Part shown: positions 8,131 to 18,155 of the stretch, piece after piece | How positions within the stretch are numbered: position 1 is the first letter of the stretch | How the letters are laid out: the number at the start of each line of letters is the position of its first letter | NCBI RefSeq assembly: GCF_014673215.1 | Contig: NZ_JACWMS010000001.1 | Location: 620,001-684,000, forward strand | Source of the DNA: Gordonia hankookensis | GTDB lineage: Bacteria; Actinomycetota; Actinomycetes; Mycobacteriales; Mycobacteriaceae | Direction of reading: 5' to 3' | DNA: 64,000 nucleotides | Program-made: the position numbers and the translations under genes | Notes under the pieces: model-generated | What the model was told of the DNA's origin: nothing | The model's input: only the letters and a program-made list of their open reading frames with translations | Database searches by the model: none

Positions 8131-9771
8131 TCAGACGAGAACAGAGTCGACCAGCTCCTGCGCCTGCGCCTGCACCGTCGCGAGATGTTCGGCTCCCTTG
8201 AAGGACTCGGCATAGATCTTGTAGACGTCCTCGGTTCCCGACGGACGTGCCGCGAACCAGGCGTTCTCCGTGGTCACCTTGAGGCCACCGATGGGTGCGC
8301 CGTTGCCGGGCGCCTCGGTGAGGATCGCGGTGATCGGCTCACCGGCGAGCTCGGTGGCGCTGACCTGATCGGCGGACAGCTTGGCCAGCAACGCCTTCTG
8401 ATCTCGCGACGCCGGCGCGTCGATGCGAGCATATGCGCTCTCCCCGTACCGCTCGGCGAGCTCGCGGTACCGCTGCGACGGCGTCTTGCCGGTCTTCGCG
8501 AGCATCTCCGACGCCAGCAGGGCCATGATGATCCCGTCCTTGTCGGTGGACCATGGCCCGCCGTCGAAGGTCAGGAACGATGCCCCGGCGCTCTCCTCGC
8601 CACCGAAGGCGATGCTGCCGTCCAGCAGTCCGTCGACGAACCACTTGAACCCGACCGGCACCTCGACGAGCCGCCGACCGATACCGCCGACGACGCGGTC
8701 GATCAGCGACGAACTCACCAACGTCTTCCCCACCGCCGCGTCGGCACCCCAGCCCTCGCGATGGGTGAAGAGATACTCGATGGCCACGGCGAGGTAGTGA
8801 TTGGGATTCATCAGGCCCGCGTCCGGGGTGACGATGCCGTGGCGGTCGGAGTCCGCGTCGTTGCCGGTCGCGATGTCATAGGTGTCCCGCGCGGAGATCA
8901 GCGACGCCATGGCGTTGGGCGACGAGCAGTCCATCCGGATCTTGCCGTCGGTGTCGAGGGTCATGAAGCGGAACGTCGGGTCCACGGTGGGGTTGACGAC
9001 GGTCAGGTTCTGGAGGTTGTACCGGAACCCGATCTCCGCCCAGTATCCCACCGACGCACCACCGAGCGGGTCGGCGCCGATGTGGACCCCGGCGTCGCGG
9101 ATCGCCGTCATGTCGACCACCTCGTGCAGGTGGTCCACATAGTTCGCCGTGTACGGATACTCACGGATGTACTCGCTCGTGCGCGCTCTCTCGAACGGGA
9201 TGCGCTTGACCCCGGCGAGGCCGGCGGCGAGCAGATCGTTGGCGCGACGCGCGACAACCGATGTGATGCTGGTGTCGGCCGGTCCGCCGTTGGGCGGGTT
9301 GTACTTGAACCCGCCATCGCGCGGCGGATTGTGAGATGGGGTGACGACGATCCCGTCCGCGAGCACCCCCGGGTTGGCCTGATTGAAGCGCAGGATCGCA
9401 AAGCTGACCGCCGGGGTCGGCGTGAATTTCTCGTTCTCCGCGATGTAGACGGTGACCTCGTTCGCGGTCAGGACCTCGAGCGCGCTCCGCCAGGCAGGAA
9501 TCGACAATGCGTGGGTGTCGAACCCGATGAACAGCGGCCCCGTGATCCCTGCCGACGTCCGGTAGTCGACGATCGCCTGGGTGGTGGCGAGGATGTGCGC
9601 CTCGTTGAACGCCGAATCCAGGCTGGACCCGCGATGCCCCGAGGTACCGAACAACACCTGCTGCATCGGATCGGCCGGGTCCGGGACGCGGTCGTAATAG
9701 GCACGCTCGACGGCGGTCACATCGATCAGATCTTCGGGGAGTGCCGGTGTTCCTGCGCGCGGGTGTGCCAT
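8131..9771 (-). CDS. pgm: Phosphoglucomutase (alpha-D-glucose phosphate-specific)
   Basis: This enzyme interconverts glucose-1-phosphate and glucose-6-phosphate in the cytoplasm, feeding glycogen, trehalose and cell-wall sugar nucleotides. It has 546 residues, the same length as E. coli Pgm. The phospho-serine loop is TPSHNPP with Ser146. The Mg-binding loop is DADSDRHG with Asp305, Asp307 and Asp309. The sugar-binding loop GGEESAG follows, and the phosphate-binding region is at the C-terminus (ARPSGTED). All key residues are intact. It stands alone, divergent from a hydrolase gene at 9867. Confidence 0.95.
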   Translation of the reverse strand: MAHPRAGTPALPEDLIDVTAVERAYYDRVPDPADPMQQVLFGTSGHRGSSLDSAFNEAHILATTQAIVDYRTSAGITGPLFIGFDTHALSIPAWRSALEVLTANEVTVYIAENEKFTPTPAVSFAILRFNQANPGVLADGIVVTPSHNPPRDGGFKYNPPNGGPADTSITSVVARRANDLLAAGLAGVKRIPFERARTSEYIREYPYTANYVDHLHEVVDMTAIRDAGVHIGADPLGGASVGYWAEIGFRYNLQNLTVVNPTVDPTFRFMTLDTDGKIRMDCSSPNAMASLISARDTYDIATGNDADSDRHGIVTPDAGLMNPNHYLAVAIEYLFTHREGWGADAAVGKTLVSSSLIDRVVGGIGRRLVEVPVGFKWFVDGLLDGSIAFGGEESAGASFLTFDGGPWSTDKDGIIMALLASEMLAKTGKTPSQRYRELAERYGESAYARIDAPASRDQKALLAKLSADQVSATELAGEPITAILTEAPGNGAPIGGLKVTTENAWFAARPSGTEDVYKIYAESFKGAEHLATVQAQAQELVDSVLV

Positions 9772-9866
9772 GGCCGCAATTCTGCCATCGTGGGACCGAT
9801 CCGGTCGGTGACTGCGATCGAACGGCTACGGTGGGCTGTCCGAACGACCTACGGAGGACCGGCCGC

Positions 9867-10574
9867 ATGAGATCTGCACGACTCCCCACTCCTGCGGTCA
9901 GACGTCGCTCATCCCCCGAACTGGCCGTCCTCGTCCTGCCGGGCGGCACCGACTCCAGCTACCGGCCGTTCAGTCCGCGTCAGGCATCCGCCCTCCGGAT
10001 GTATCCGTTCACGTGGTCGATCCGGGCACGGTTCGGGCGGTCGGTACGCGTGCGGCAGGTCCGCTATCGCGTCTATGGGTGGAACGGCCGGCAGGACAGT
10101 CCGATGCCGTACGCGCGGGCCGCACTCGACGACCTCGAACGTACTCACCCCGGTGTGCCGGTCGTGCTGATCGGGCACTCGATGGGCGGCCGGGTGGGCG
10201 CACAGCTGGCCGCCGATCGGCGGGTGGTCGGTCTGCTCGCCCTCGCCCCGTGGTGGCAGTACGCCGATTGGCGCTTCATCCACGACGGGGTACGCGTGGT
10301 GGCGATCCACGGGACCGCCGACCAGCGAACCTACCCGCGACGCACCGAGAAGGGCGTGCACGAACTGCAGGCACGCGGCGTGGACGCCACGTTCGTGCCG
10401 GTGCCCGACGGCGACCACGCCATGCTCGATCACATCCGGCTCTGGCAAGGCGCCGCACTGGATTTCGTCGGCGCGGCGCTCAGCCGTGGTCGCCTACCGG
10501 CCCCGTCATCGGCTCAGGAGGAGACCTTCGCCCCTGCCGACGCGATCACATCGTCGAGGTACTCGGGCCGGTAG
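9867..10574 (+). CDS. Alpha/beta-hydrolase
   Basis: This 235-residue hydrolase has the nucleophile elbow GHSMGG (motif G-x-S-x-G) after strand VPVVLI. A later strand leads to VVAIHGTADQRTY (probable acid) and a late His in DGDHAMLDH. It is cytoplasmic, with no signal peptide. The ATG at 9867 has ACGGAGGACC upstream; the frame is open further upstream but without an equivalent site. The substrate is unknown. The last 61 bases overlap the 3' end of the convergent acyl-CoA ligase gene, so the two transcripts are complementary at their ends. Confidence 0.75.
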   Translation: MRSARLPTPAVRRRSSPELAVLVLPGGTDSSYRPFSPRQASALRMYPFTWSIRARFGRSVRVRQVRYRVYGWNGRQDSPMPYARAALDDLERTHPGVPVVLIGHSMGGRVGAQLAADRRVVGLLALAPWWQYADWRFIHDGVRVVAIHGTADQRTYPRRTEKGVHELQARGVDATFVPVPDGDHAMLDHIRLWQGAALDFVGAALSRGRLPAPSSAQEETFAPADAITSSRYSGR

Positions 10575-12310
10575 GTCTCGTATGTCGCGGGGTTTCCCCG
10601 TAGGACGAAGACCGGGTCGTCACCGGTGTCGGTGTACCCCTGATTTCGGAGATCGACGCGGACGTTCTTGAACGTCGAGGTGTGTTCGAGATGATCGACG
10701 ATCCGGATGAACAGCGGTATCGCGTAGCGCGGCAACGTCTCCCGCACATGCTCGGCGATCTTGTGGGGGTCGAAGGGGGCACCGTCGGCCAGCAGGACTG
10801 CTGCCATGCCCGCTTTGCCGTCCGCTCCCGGCACGCCGACGCCGAACACCACCGACTGATCGACGAGATCACACGAGTCCAGTGCCGCCTCCACCTCGGT
10901 CGTCGCGACGTTCTCACCCTTCCACCGGAACGTGTCCCCGATCCGGTCGACGAAGGCGATATGGCCGAATCCCTGATCGTGCACCACGTCTCCGGTGTTG
11001 AACCAGCGGTCGCCGGCCTTCACCGCATCACCGACGACCTTCTTCTCCGACGCCTTCGGGTCCGTGTATCCGTCGAAATGGGCGCGCTCGTTGATCTCAC
11101 CGAGCAGGAGTCCGGTGCCGTGCTTGCCGACCGGGATCACGTGGCCGTCGCCGTCGCGGCGCGGCTCCCCACTCTCCTCGTCGAACTCCACGATCGCGTA
11201 CTTGAGCGGACTGAAGCCCGCCGATTTCGGAATCCCCAGGAGATTGACGAAACCGATGTTCCCTTCACTGGCGGCGTACAGTTCGGCCACCCGGTCGATA
11301 CCGAATCGTGTGGTGAACTCGTCCCAGATCTCCGGCCGCAGCCCGTTCCCGACCACGACACGGACCGAATGCGTACGGTCGGTCGGCTTTTCCGGCTGTG
11401 CGAGCAGGTAGCGGCACAGCTCCCCGATGTAGCAGAACGCGGTGGCCTTGTTGAGGATGATGTCGTCCCAGAATCCGGACGCGGAGAACTGCTCGCCGAC
11501 CGCTACGCAGGCGCCGGCGCGCATCGCCGCCGACACGGACACCGTCAGGGCATTGTTGTGATAGAAGGGCAACGCCGCATACATGGTGTCGTCCGGGCGC
11601 AGCCGCACACCCATGCCCCCGATGCCGTGCATCGCGACATGCCACCGATGATGACTCATCTTGCTGGCCTTGGGATATCCCGTCGTGCCGGAGGTGAAGA
11701 TGTAATACGCCGTCTCCCCGGCCTGGACGGTGTCGGTCACTGCCGGGTCGCTGGGGCTCAGTGTGGCGCTCTGCGACTTCAGATCGTCGAAGTCGACGAT
11801 CGCGGCAGGCAACGACCCGCTCGGCACGGATTCCACGGCTTCTTCCAGCCCTGGTTGCAGCAGAAGGATTTTCGCATCGATGAGACCGAGGCTGTGCTCG
11901 AGCACCGCGCCCCGCTGATGGAAGTTGATCATGCCGGCGATGGCACCGAGTTTGACGGTTGCGAGCATGCACAGCACGACGTCGGGGTGATTCTTGGCCA
12001 GGATGGCGACCACATCGCCACGCCCGATCCCCCGCTCCGCGAGGAACGCCGCGAAGCGATTGACCTGGGCGTTGCATTCCCGGTACGTCATCGATTCGCC
12101 GTGGAACCGCAGGAACGGGCGCTCGGGGTACTTCGCCACCGTCTCCTGGAATGTCTTCCCCACCGACTCCCTCCGGGTGAGCGGGCGGGGGATCATCTTC
12201 GGGACCACGCCTGCGAGGATGCGCCAGTCCTTGCCGATCCCGCGCAGCCCACGCAGGATGTCTCCCCCGGTCACATCGATGTGGTCACGGTTCTCCGTCA
12301 CTGCCGCCAT
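10514..12310 (-). CDS. fadD6: Long-chain fatty-acid--CoA ligase, FadD6 type
   Basis: This AMP-forming ligase activates long-chain fatty acids to acyl-CoA. It has 598 residues, close to mycobacterial FadD6. The ATP-binding P-loop is FTSGTTGYPKASK. The hinge/adenylate motif is FNTGDVVHDQGFGH, followed by FRWKGENVATTEVE. The start is ATG at 12310 because GGGGAGGAACA sits just upstream; the frame extends 20 codons further without a site. The family includes transport-coupled ligases of the FATP/VLCS group. It is divergent from the carboxylesterase at 12504 and could share its control region. Confidence 0.88.
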   Translation of the reverse strand: MAAVTENRDHIDVTGGDILRGLRGIGKDWRILAGVVPKMIPRPLTRRESVGKTFQETVAKYPERPFLRFHGESMTYRECNAQVNRFAAFLAERGIGRGDVVAILAKNHPDVVLCMLATVKLGAIAGMINFHQRGAVLEHSLGLIDAKILLLQPGLEEAVESVPSGSLPAAIVDFDDLKSQSATLSPSDPAVTDTVQAGETAYYIFTSGTTGYPKASKMSHHRWHVAMHGIGGMGVRLRPDDTMYAALPFYHNNALTVSVSAAMRAGACVAVGEQFSASGFWDDIILNKATAFCYIGELCRYLLAQPEKPTDRTHSVRVVVGNGLRPEIWDEFTTRFGIDRVAELYAASEGNIGFVNLLGIPKSAGFSPLKYAIVEFDEESGEPRRDGDGHVIPVGKHGTGLLLGEINERAHFDGYTDPKASEKKVVGDAVKAGDRWFNTGDVVHDQGFGHIAFVDRIGDTFRWKGENVATTEVEAALDSCDLVDQSVVFGVGVPGADGKAGMAAVLLADGAPFDPHKIAEHVRETLPRYAIPLFIRIVDHLEHTSTFKNVRVDLRNQGYTDTGDDPVFVLRGNPATYETYRPEYLDDVIASAGAKVSS

Positions 12311-12469
12311 CTGTGTTCCTCCCCAGCATCGCTTGTCGCCGATCGAGACGTCCGCCCCCGCGCACGCCACAACCGACCCGAATCGTGACCGCCAGGCTAT
12401 CCGAAGACATCTGTGGTCAGAAGAGGATCGCCGATTCGTCGGACGATCCAGCGACTCCGACCGATACTG

Positions 12470-12485
12470 ATGTGACCACCATCAC
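12470..12485. promoter_or_regulatory. CRP/GlxR-type cAMP-receptor binding site upstream of the esterase
   Basis: TGTGACCACCATCACA is a perfect match to the consensus TGTGA-N6-TCACA. It lies 18 bases before the esterase ATG, and a -10-like GATACT (12462-12467) precedes it, so the site would sit over the transcription start. That position suggests repression rather than activation. Flanking ATACTG and CAGTAT extend the symmetry. Confidence 0.75.
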
Positions 12486-12503
12486 ACAGTATGGAGGATC
12501 GTC

Positions 12504-14006
12504 ATGACCGATGAATCCGATCGTCCCGTCGTCACCACCACGGCCGGACCCGTCCGCGGCCGCAGGCTCACCGACGGCGTCGTCCGGTTCCTCGGAATCC
12601 CCTATGCGGCAGCTCCGTTCGGGGTCAATCGGATGCGTCTCCCTCAGCCTCCGGAGACCTGGCAGGAGCCCAGGGACTGCGATGAGTTCGGTGCGACGGT
12701 ACCCAAGGGTGATTACCCGCCGCACTACGCGGCGCTCTTCGCCGAGGTGACCGTGGACGGCGACGAGTGCCTGAACGTGAATGTCTGGTCCCCCGGTCTC
12801 GACGACGCGCGGCCGGTGCTGGTGTGGATACATGGCGGTTCGTTCATGAACGGATCGAACTCGGTGGCCGAGTACGACGGCACCGCGTTCGCGAGGGACG
12901 GGGTCGTGCTCGTGTCGGTGAACTACCGGCTGGCCGCCGAGGGCTTCCTGTTCCTCGACGACGGCACCGCCAATCTCGGGCTGCAGGACCAGATCTCCGC
13001 CTTGCGATGGGTACAGGAGAACATCACCGCGTTCGGCGGCGACCCGGGTCGGGTGACCGTCGCAGGAGAATCCGCCGGGGCGATGAGTGTGGCCACCCTG
13101 CTGGCGATCCCGTCTGCCCGTGGCCTGTTCACGCGTGCGATCACCCAGTCGGGTGCCACGGCGCACACCATCAGTCCCGAACAGGGACTGATGGTTGCCC
13201 GGTACCTCGCCGAGTCGCTCGGCGTCGAACCGACCCGTGAGGCCATCGCGGCGGTGCCGCTGGAGCGGCTGGTGGGCGCTGCCGCTGATCTGGTGACCGA
13301 GGTGCAGACCACTCCAGACCCCGAGAAGTGGGGCACCCTCGCGATGAGTCTGCTGCCCTTTGCTCCTGTCGTCGACGGAGATGTCCTGCCGCGCCATCCT
13401 CTCGACGCCATGGCCGAGGGCGCGGGCGCCGACGTCACGGTGCTGACCGGCTCGACCAGAGACGAGGCACGGCTGTTCCTGGTGGCGCCGCAGACCATCG
13501 ATCTCGTCGACGAATCGACCTATACCGCGACCGCGCAGGTGTACGGACTGGACGCGCGGGCAATCGAGACCTACGCGCGGAACCGTCCGGGCGCGAGCCC
13601 CGGCGATCTCGTCGCCGCCGTCGTGACCGACTGGTTCTTCGGCATCCCGGCATTGCGCGTGACGGAGACACGAGTGCGGGCCGGCGGCGCGCCGACCTGG
13701 CTGTACCGGTTCGACTATCCGGATCCGGTGGCGAACCACGGGTTCGGCGCGTCGCACGCGGCGGAGATACCGTTCGTCTTCGACACCCTGCACGAGGAGA
13801 CGGTGGCGCCTCGCCTCGGCGACCATCCGTCACAGACGGTTGCCGACACCGCGCATCGCGTCTGGGTCGACTTCGTCACCACCGGTTCGCCGGGATGGAC
13901 GTCCTATGACCTGCGCGGTCGGCATGTGGGGTTGATCGCCGACGTGGTCGCCGACGTCTCCGATCCGGCCAAGGACGAACGTGAGGCGTGGGAGGGCGTG
14001 CGCTGA
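12504..14006 (+). CDS. Type B carboxylesterase/lipase
   Basis: This 500-residue serine hydrolase belongs to the cholinesterase-like family. The oxyanion segment is VWIHGGSF (107-114). The nucleophile is Ser190 in GESAGA. The acidic member is probably in STRDEARLF, and the catalytic His in GFGASHAAEIPFVF. There is no signal peptide, so it is likely cytoplasmic and would hydrolyse carboxylic esters of unknown nature. The ATG at 12504 has TGGAGGATCG upstream. A CRP/GlxR-type palindrome overlaps the promoter region, pointing to carbon-source control. It lies next to a fatty-acyl-CoA ligase transcribed the other way, which fits a joint role in lipid or ester use. Confidence 0.88.
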   Translation: MTDESDRPVVTTTAGPVRGRRLTDGVVRFLGIPYAAAPFGVNRMRLPQPPETWQEPRDCDEFGATVPKGDYPPHYAALFAEVTVDGDECLNVNVWSPGLDDARPVLVWIHGGSFMNGSNSVAEYDGTAFARDGVVLVSVNYRLAAEGFLFLDDGTANLGLQDQISALRWVQENITAFGGDPGRVTVAGESAGAMSVATLLAIPSARGLFTRAITQSGATAHTISPEQGLMVARYLAESLGVEPTREAIAAVPLERLVGAAADLVTEVQTTPDPEKWGTLAMSLLPFAPVVDGDVLPRHPLDAMAEGAGADVTVLTGSTRDEARLFLVAPQTIDLVDESTYTATAQVYGLDARAIETYARNRPGASPGDLVAAVVTDWFFGIPALRVTETRVRAGGAPTWLYRFDYPDPVANHGFGASHAAEIPFVFDTLHEETVAPRLGDHPSQTVADTAHRVWVDFVTTGSPGWTSYDLRGRHVGLIADVVADVSDPAKDEREAWEGVR

Positions 14007-14116
14007 TCGCCACCCGGCGAACGACGTGTCTGACGCGAGATCTTCCCGGGCAACCACATCGAGTCGGTCACGTCGGTATACCTCGGCGATTCACCGCCGC
14101 TGTTCGGGAAGCGGCG

Positions 14117-14153
14117 AAAAAAGTGCCCCACCTGAGTGACAGGTGGGGCACTT
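14117..14153 (-). terminator. Rho-independent terminator of ssrA
   Basis: A 14-bp stem (AAGTGCCCCACCTG / CAGGTGGGGCACTT) with loop AGTGA is followed on the minus strand by TTTT. It starts four bases after the tmRNA 3' end, so it clearly terminates tmRNA. It may also stop read-through from the convergent esterase. Confidence 0.92.
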
Positions 14154-14156
14154 CCG

Positions 14157-14524
14157 TGGAGCTGCCGGGAATTGAACCCGGGTCCTCCGTCGCTTCAGTA
14201 GGGCTTCTCCGTGTGCAGTCCGCTATGCCTCTACTCGGATCTCCTGGTCACGCGAACAAGCCAGGATGACGATCCCAGTCGCTGTTGGTTGTCCCGTCCA
14301 CACCCGCGACCGGCGAGGACGGTGAGCTCCCTGAGATGATGCCGGGACCCGGGCTGGGAGCAGACCCGGGCCGACAGACTAGCCGTCGCTGTCAGGCAGC
14401 GAGGGCGTAGTCGCGCTGATTCTTATCGGCGCTTAATTGGTTGCTACGACGCTTACGGTGGTCTCTAGCCTGCACCGACACGCTTCCCCTACCTCGACGC
14501 ACGCAGTCGAAACCGATCAGCCCC
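14157..14524 (-). ncRNA. ssrA: tmRNA (trans-translation RNA)
   Basis: The RNA starts GGGGCTGATCGGTTTCGACT and ends CAGCTCCA, giving the tRNA-like acceptor pairing. The T-arm reads GGGTTCAATTCCC. The reading frame inside encodes the tag ADKNQRDYALAA followed by TGA, closely related to the mycobacterial tag ADSHQRDYALAA. Length is about 368 nt, and CCA is not encoded. It works with SmpB (gene at 15901-16374) to free stalled ribosomes and mark incomplete proteins for proteolysis. A glycosidase gene lies between it and smpB. Confidence 0.97.
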
Positions 14525-14619
14525 GAGACAGGAACCCACCGATCTCTCGGTGAGCACTTCAGTCTAACAACGCCCGGCGACGAAATCATCCGGGTATCCG
14601 CGGTGGCCGGTCGCCCGGC

Positions 14620-15897
14620 TCAGGCGATCTGCAAGACGACCGTGTCGTGGACACCGACGTCGGCGCTGAGCCGGCCGCCCGAGGCCTGGTATCGCCTCCC
14701 GGACCACGCATCCACCGCACTCACGGTCTTGTCGCCCACCAGGCCCAAGCTCGTCAACGGCACCGACATCCGGCGAGGGTGACCGGCCCGGTTGGTCAAC
14801 GAGACGACGATGCCCTTCTCCCCTATTGCTCTTGCCCAGATCTCGGGATCGTTGTCCACGGGTGCGCCCGCGCTCACGCGCTGGTCCTGGTCGATCGCGA
14901 GAATCGACCGATTCCGCAGGATGTCGATCGTCGCCTGCGACATCCGCGTGAGGTCGTTGCCGGCCATCAGGGGGGCGGCCATCATCGCCCACATGGACAT
15001 CTGGGTCCGTTGCTCCGCAACGGTCAACCCCGGATCGCCGTCCACACCGACGACCAGCATGTCGGGGTCGTTGTACGACGACGGTCGCACCCGGGCCGCC
15101 AGCGGAGCGATGGCGTCGACGATGTCGGTGATGCCCTGGGACCCCGACGACCCGGTGTCCGTGGACCACTTCGGCTCGATGTCGTTGGTGACCCGCGTCA
15201 TCGTCGCCACCCCACCCCAGTCGTAGCGGGTGCCCGGTACGGATCCACTCACCCCGCTGTTGGGATTGATGCTGTACAGGATCGGCCGGCCGGTATCGCG
15301 GATACCGTCGCGCATCGCCGTGAACGCCTCGACCTGATGATCGTGGTCGGAATCGCTTGAGCACCAGTCGTATTTCAGGTAGTCGACCTGCCAGTCGGCG
15401 AAGGTCCGCGCGTCCTGCTTCTCATGCCCGCGACTCCCGGTCGAGCCCGGGTGCGTCCCCTGGAATTGGGTGCACGTCTGTTCGCTTGCGCCCGAATAGA
15501 TACCGAACTGGAGCCCGCGCTCATGAAGATATGTTCCGAGTGCTGCCATCCCGGACGGGAACCGGGCCGGATCGGCCTGCAACGAACCGTCGGCGGCACG
15601 CTGATCGGCCGCCCAGCAATCGTCGACGACCACATACCGGTAGCCGGCGTCCCGCAGACCCGACGACACGAGCGCGTCGGCCTGTGCCCGCACGATCTGC
15701 TCGGTGATGTTGCAGCCGAAGGTGTTCCAGCTGTTCCATCCCATCGGCGGCGTCGGGGGCAACCCGGCGACGGCCACCGCGTCACCGCCGATCCGACCCG
15801 GCGGGTCCGGGGTGCAGGCCGCGATCAGCACGACCAACCCGACGGCCACCACGCAGAGAAGTCGGCAGCGCGTCGCCCGGGCACGAGGAATCGGCAC
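14620..15897 (-). CDS. GH27 alpha-galactosidase lipoprotein
   Basis: This 425-residue exported glycosidase starts with a lipoprotein signal: a hydrophobic run at about 13-27 ends in the lipobox LIAAC with Cys28. The family 27 landmarks are PMGWNSWNTFGCN (51-63), VDDCW (91-95), the nucleophile Asp177 in YLKYDWC and the probable acid/base Asp239 in RVTNDIE. It should cleave alpha-D-galactosides (or N-acetylgalactosaminides) outside the membrane. Its ATG lies three bases past the smpB stop, so it is probably co-transcribed and coupled with smpB. That is an unusual place for a carbohydrate-active enzyme. A C-terminal beta domain is present. Confidence 0.88.
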   Translation of the reverse strand: MPIPRARATRCRLLCVVAVGLVVLIAACTPDPPGRIGGDAVAVAGLPPTPPMGWNSWNTFGCNITEQIVRAQADALVSSGLRDAGYRYVVVDDCWAADQRAADGSLQADPARFPSGMAALGTYLHERGLQFGIYSGASEQTCTQFQGTHPGSTGSRGHEKQDARTFADWQVDYLKYDWCSSDSDHDHQVEAFTAMRDGIRDTGRPILYSINPNSGVSGSVPGTRYDWGGVATMTRVTNDIEPKWSTDTGSSGSQGITDIVDAIAPLAARVRPSSYNDPDMLVVGVDGDPGLTVAEQRTQMSMWAMMAAPLMAGNDLTRMSQATIDILRNRSILAIDQDQRVSAGAPVDNDPEIWARAIGEKGIVVSLTNRAGHPRRMSVPLTSLGLVGDKTVSAVDAWSGRRYQASGGRLSADVGVHDTVVLQIA

Positions 15898-15900
15898 CGA

Positions 15901-16374
15901 TCACATCCCCTTGACGCGACGACCAATCTCGCGGGCCACTTCACGCTGCGCGGTCCGCCGCGCGATGTCCTGTCGTTTGTCGTGCGCCTGCTTGCCTCGC
16001 GCGAGTGCGAGTTCCACCTTCACCTTGCCGTCGCTGAAATACATCGACAGCGGGACCAGGGTGAGATTCCCGTCCCGGATCTTGCCGATCAGGTTGTCGA
16101 TCTCACGCCGGTGCATCAAGAGCTTCCGGTTGCGGCGCGGCGTGTGGTTGGTCCACGACCCGCTCCCGTATTCGGGGATGTGCAGCGCGCGCAGCCAGAT
16201 CTCACCGTCATCGACGGTGGCAAAGGCATCGACGAGCGACGCCTTGCCGTCCCGCAGGCTCTTCACCTCGGTGCCCAGCAACGCGATCCCGGCCTCGTAG
16301 GTGTCGAGGATGGCGTAGTTGTAGCGCGCCTTACGGTTCGTCGCGATGACCGTGCGGCCCTTCTCCTTCACCAT
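15901..16374 (-). CDS. smpB: SsrA-binding protein SmpB
   Basis: This 157-residue RNA-binding protein delivers tmRNA to stalled ribosomes. Conserved signatures include [56 protein letters not shown] and the basic C-terminal tail ending in GRRVKGM. Length is standard. The ATG at 16374 has a strong GAGGAGGTG site upstream. It follows ftsX by 25 bases, the usual actinobacterial order ftsE-ftsX-smpB, and a GH27 gene follows three bases later. Confidence 0.97.
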   Translation of the reverse strand: MVKEKGRTVIATNRKARYNYAILDTYEAGIALLGTEVKSLRDGKASLVDAFATVDDGEIWLRALHIPEYGSGSWTNHTPRRNRKLLMHRREIDNLIGKIRDGNLTLVPLSMYFSDGKVKVELALARGKQAHDKRQDIARRTAQREVAREIGRRVKGM

Positions 16375-16399
16375 CTCAACACCTCCTCGTACTGGTTCG

Positions 16400-17308
16400 T
16401 CACTCGCGGACGTATACGCGAAGCGTCACATATGCGGTGACGCCTGACAACAGAATTCCACCGATGATGAGCCACGGGGACACGAACAGCACGTCGGATG
16501 CCCCGATACGCGCCAGGATGTTGACACCGTACAGATCCGCCAGGGCCTTGTCGAAGAAGAGGACCTTCGCGGTGAAGAGCCCTCCGATCGCAAGGAATGC
16601 ACCGACAAGGGCCGCGACCACCGCCTCGAGCAGGAACGGCAGCTGCGTGTACCACCGGGTGGCGCCCACCAATCGCATGATCGACACCTCGGTCCGACGG
16701 GTGAATGCCGCCACCTGCACCGTGTTGACGATCAACAGGATCGCCGCGAGAGCGAGCACGAGCGCAACGGCGAAGGCGGCGTTGCGGGTTCCGTCGAGCA
16801 CACTGAATATTCGTTTCACCAACTCACGCTGGTCGAGCGCCCCGTCGACGCCGAGATCCTTCCGGTCCTTGAACTCGTCGAGCACCGGCCCGAATTGCGA
16901 GGGATCGGACATCCGCACCTTGAGCGACGCCGGGATGGTGCCCTCGCGGATGTTGTCGGCGATGTCGGGGTTGTCCTTGAACGTCTGCTTGGCGGCCTCG
17001 AAGGCCTCCTTGCGATCGATGAAGGTCACCGAGCCGACGCCTGGCTGGTTCTGGATCTCGGTGCGCAGGACCGAACACGGCGCCTGCTGGCAGTTCGGGT
17101 CCGCTTCGGAGACCGCGTCATTGATGAAGAACTGCATCTCCACCCGGTCGAGGAAGATCTTCTGACTCTTGTCGGCCATCTGGATCACCAACAGTCCACC
17201 ACCGAAGATGCCGAGAGTGATCGCCGTGGTCAGGATCATGGCGATCGTCATGGTCACATTGCGGCGGAGACCGTTGAGGACCTCACTGATGATGAAGTTC
17301 GCTCGCAT
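16400..17308 (-). CDS. ftsX: Cell division ABC transporter permease-like protein FtsX
   Basis: This 302-residue membrane protein has a transmembrane helix at about 21-43 and a large extracytoplasmic loop (about 44-170) with a Cys pair in DPNCQQAPC. Three more helices in the C-terminal half complete the FtsX topology, including [20 protein letters not shown], the stretch around [16 protein letters not shown] and [19 protein letters not shown]. FtsX pairs with FtsE, and in mycobacteria its loop binds the peptidoglycan hydrolase RipC at the septum. The gene follows ftsE by 88 bases. Confidence 0.95.
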   Translation of the reverse strand: MRANFIISEVLNGLRRNVTMTIAMILTTAITLGIFGGGLLVIQMADKSQKIFLDRVEMQFFINDAVSEADPNCQQAPCSVLRTEIQNQPGVGSVTFIDRKEAFEAAKQTFKDNPDIADNIREGTIPASLKVRMSDPSQFGPVLDEFKDRKDLGVDGALDQRELVKRIFSVLDGTRNAAFAVALVLALAAILLIVNTVQVAAFTRRTEVSIMRLVGATRWYTQLPFLLEAVVAALVGAFLAIGGLFTAKVLFFDKALADLYGVNILARIGASDVLFVSPWLIIGGILLSGVTAYVTLRVYVRE

Positions 17309-17396
17309 GGGAGTGCGCAGTCCTTACAGGGATCGAGGGCGGAAGGGGCGGTTTCCCTCCGGCGGTCGTGTCACGGGGCGGGTTGCGGGCGCTCGG

Positions 17397-18083
17397 CTAA
17401 CCGATGCCGTACACGCCTTGCGGGTCGTTGCGGACCAGCCTGCCGTTGTCGAACTCGAGGACCCGCCGGCGCATCGCGTCGACGATGTGGCGGTCATGGG
17501 TGGCCATGACCACCGTCGTGCCGCGCCGGTTCACCCGGTCGAGCACATCGACGATCTCCTCGCTGGTCTCCGGATCGAGATTTCCGGTCGGCTCGTCGGC
17601 GAGCAGGACGAGCGGGCGATTGACGATCGCCCGGGCGATCGCGACCCGCTGCATCTCTCCGCCCGAGAGTTCGTTTGGCATCCGGTCGGCCTTGCCCGCG
17701 AGCCCGACGTAGTCGAGCACCTCGGGCACCACCCGGCGGATCGTCGACGGCGGCTTGCCGATGACCTCGAGGGCGAAGGCGACGTTGTCCGACACCGACT
17801 TCTGCTGCAGCAGACGGAAGTCCTGGAACACGCAGCCGATCGATTGACGCAGCTTGGGCACCGAGCGCGCCTTGAGCGTGTTGACATGGAACTCGCCCAC
17901 GTAAACCTGCCCCGACGTCGGCTTGTCTTCCTTCAACAGCAGTCGGAAGAAGGTGGACTTGCCCGAGCCCGACGGACCGATCAGGAACGCGAACTCACCC
18001 TTGTCGACCTCGAGACTGAGGTCTGACAGGGCCGGTCGGCTGGAAGCCTTGTACTTCATCGTGACGTTCTCCAGCGTGATCAC
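17397..18083 (-). CDS. ftsE: Cell division ATP-binding protein FtsE
   Basis: This 228-residue ABC ATPase partners FtsX. Walker A is GPSGSGKST (36-44), the ABC signature is LSGGEMQR, and Walker B is [12 protein letters not shown]-loop (NLDP) and switch His ([10 protein letters not shown]) are present. The GTG at 18083 was chosen because the protein then begins [11 protein letters not shown], exactly where FtsE homologues begin; the frame is open 21 codons further without conserved sequence. ATP hydrolysis by FtsE drives shape change in FtsX to activate cell-wall hydrolases during division. Confidence 0.95.
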   Translation of the reverse strand: MITLENVTMKYKASSRPALSDLSLEVDKGEFAFLIGPSGSGKSTFFRLLLKEDKPTSGQVYVGEFHVNTLKARSVPKLRQSIGCVFQDFRLLQQKSVSDNVAFALEVIGKPPSTIRRVVPEVLDYVGLAGKADRMPNELSGGEMQRVAIARAIVNRPLVLLADEPTGNLDPETSEEIVDVLDRVNRRGTTVVMATHDRHIVDAMRRRVLEFDNGRLVRNDPQGVYGIG

Positions 18084-18155
18084 GAGAAGCCAGTGTAACC
18101 GTGGGCCCTGAGAGGACCGCTCAGGTCTGCGCCACCGTCGACCCATGCTCGGCGT

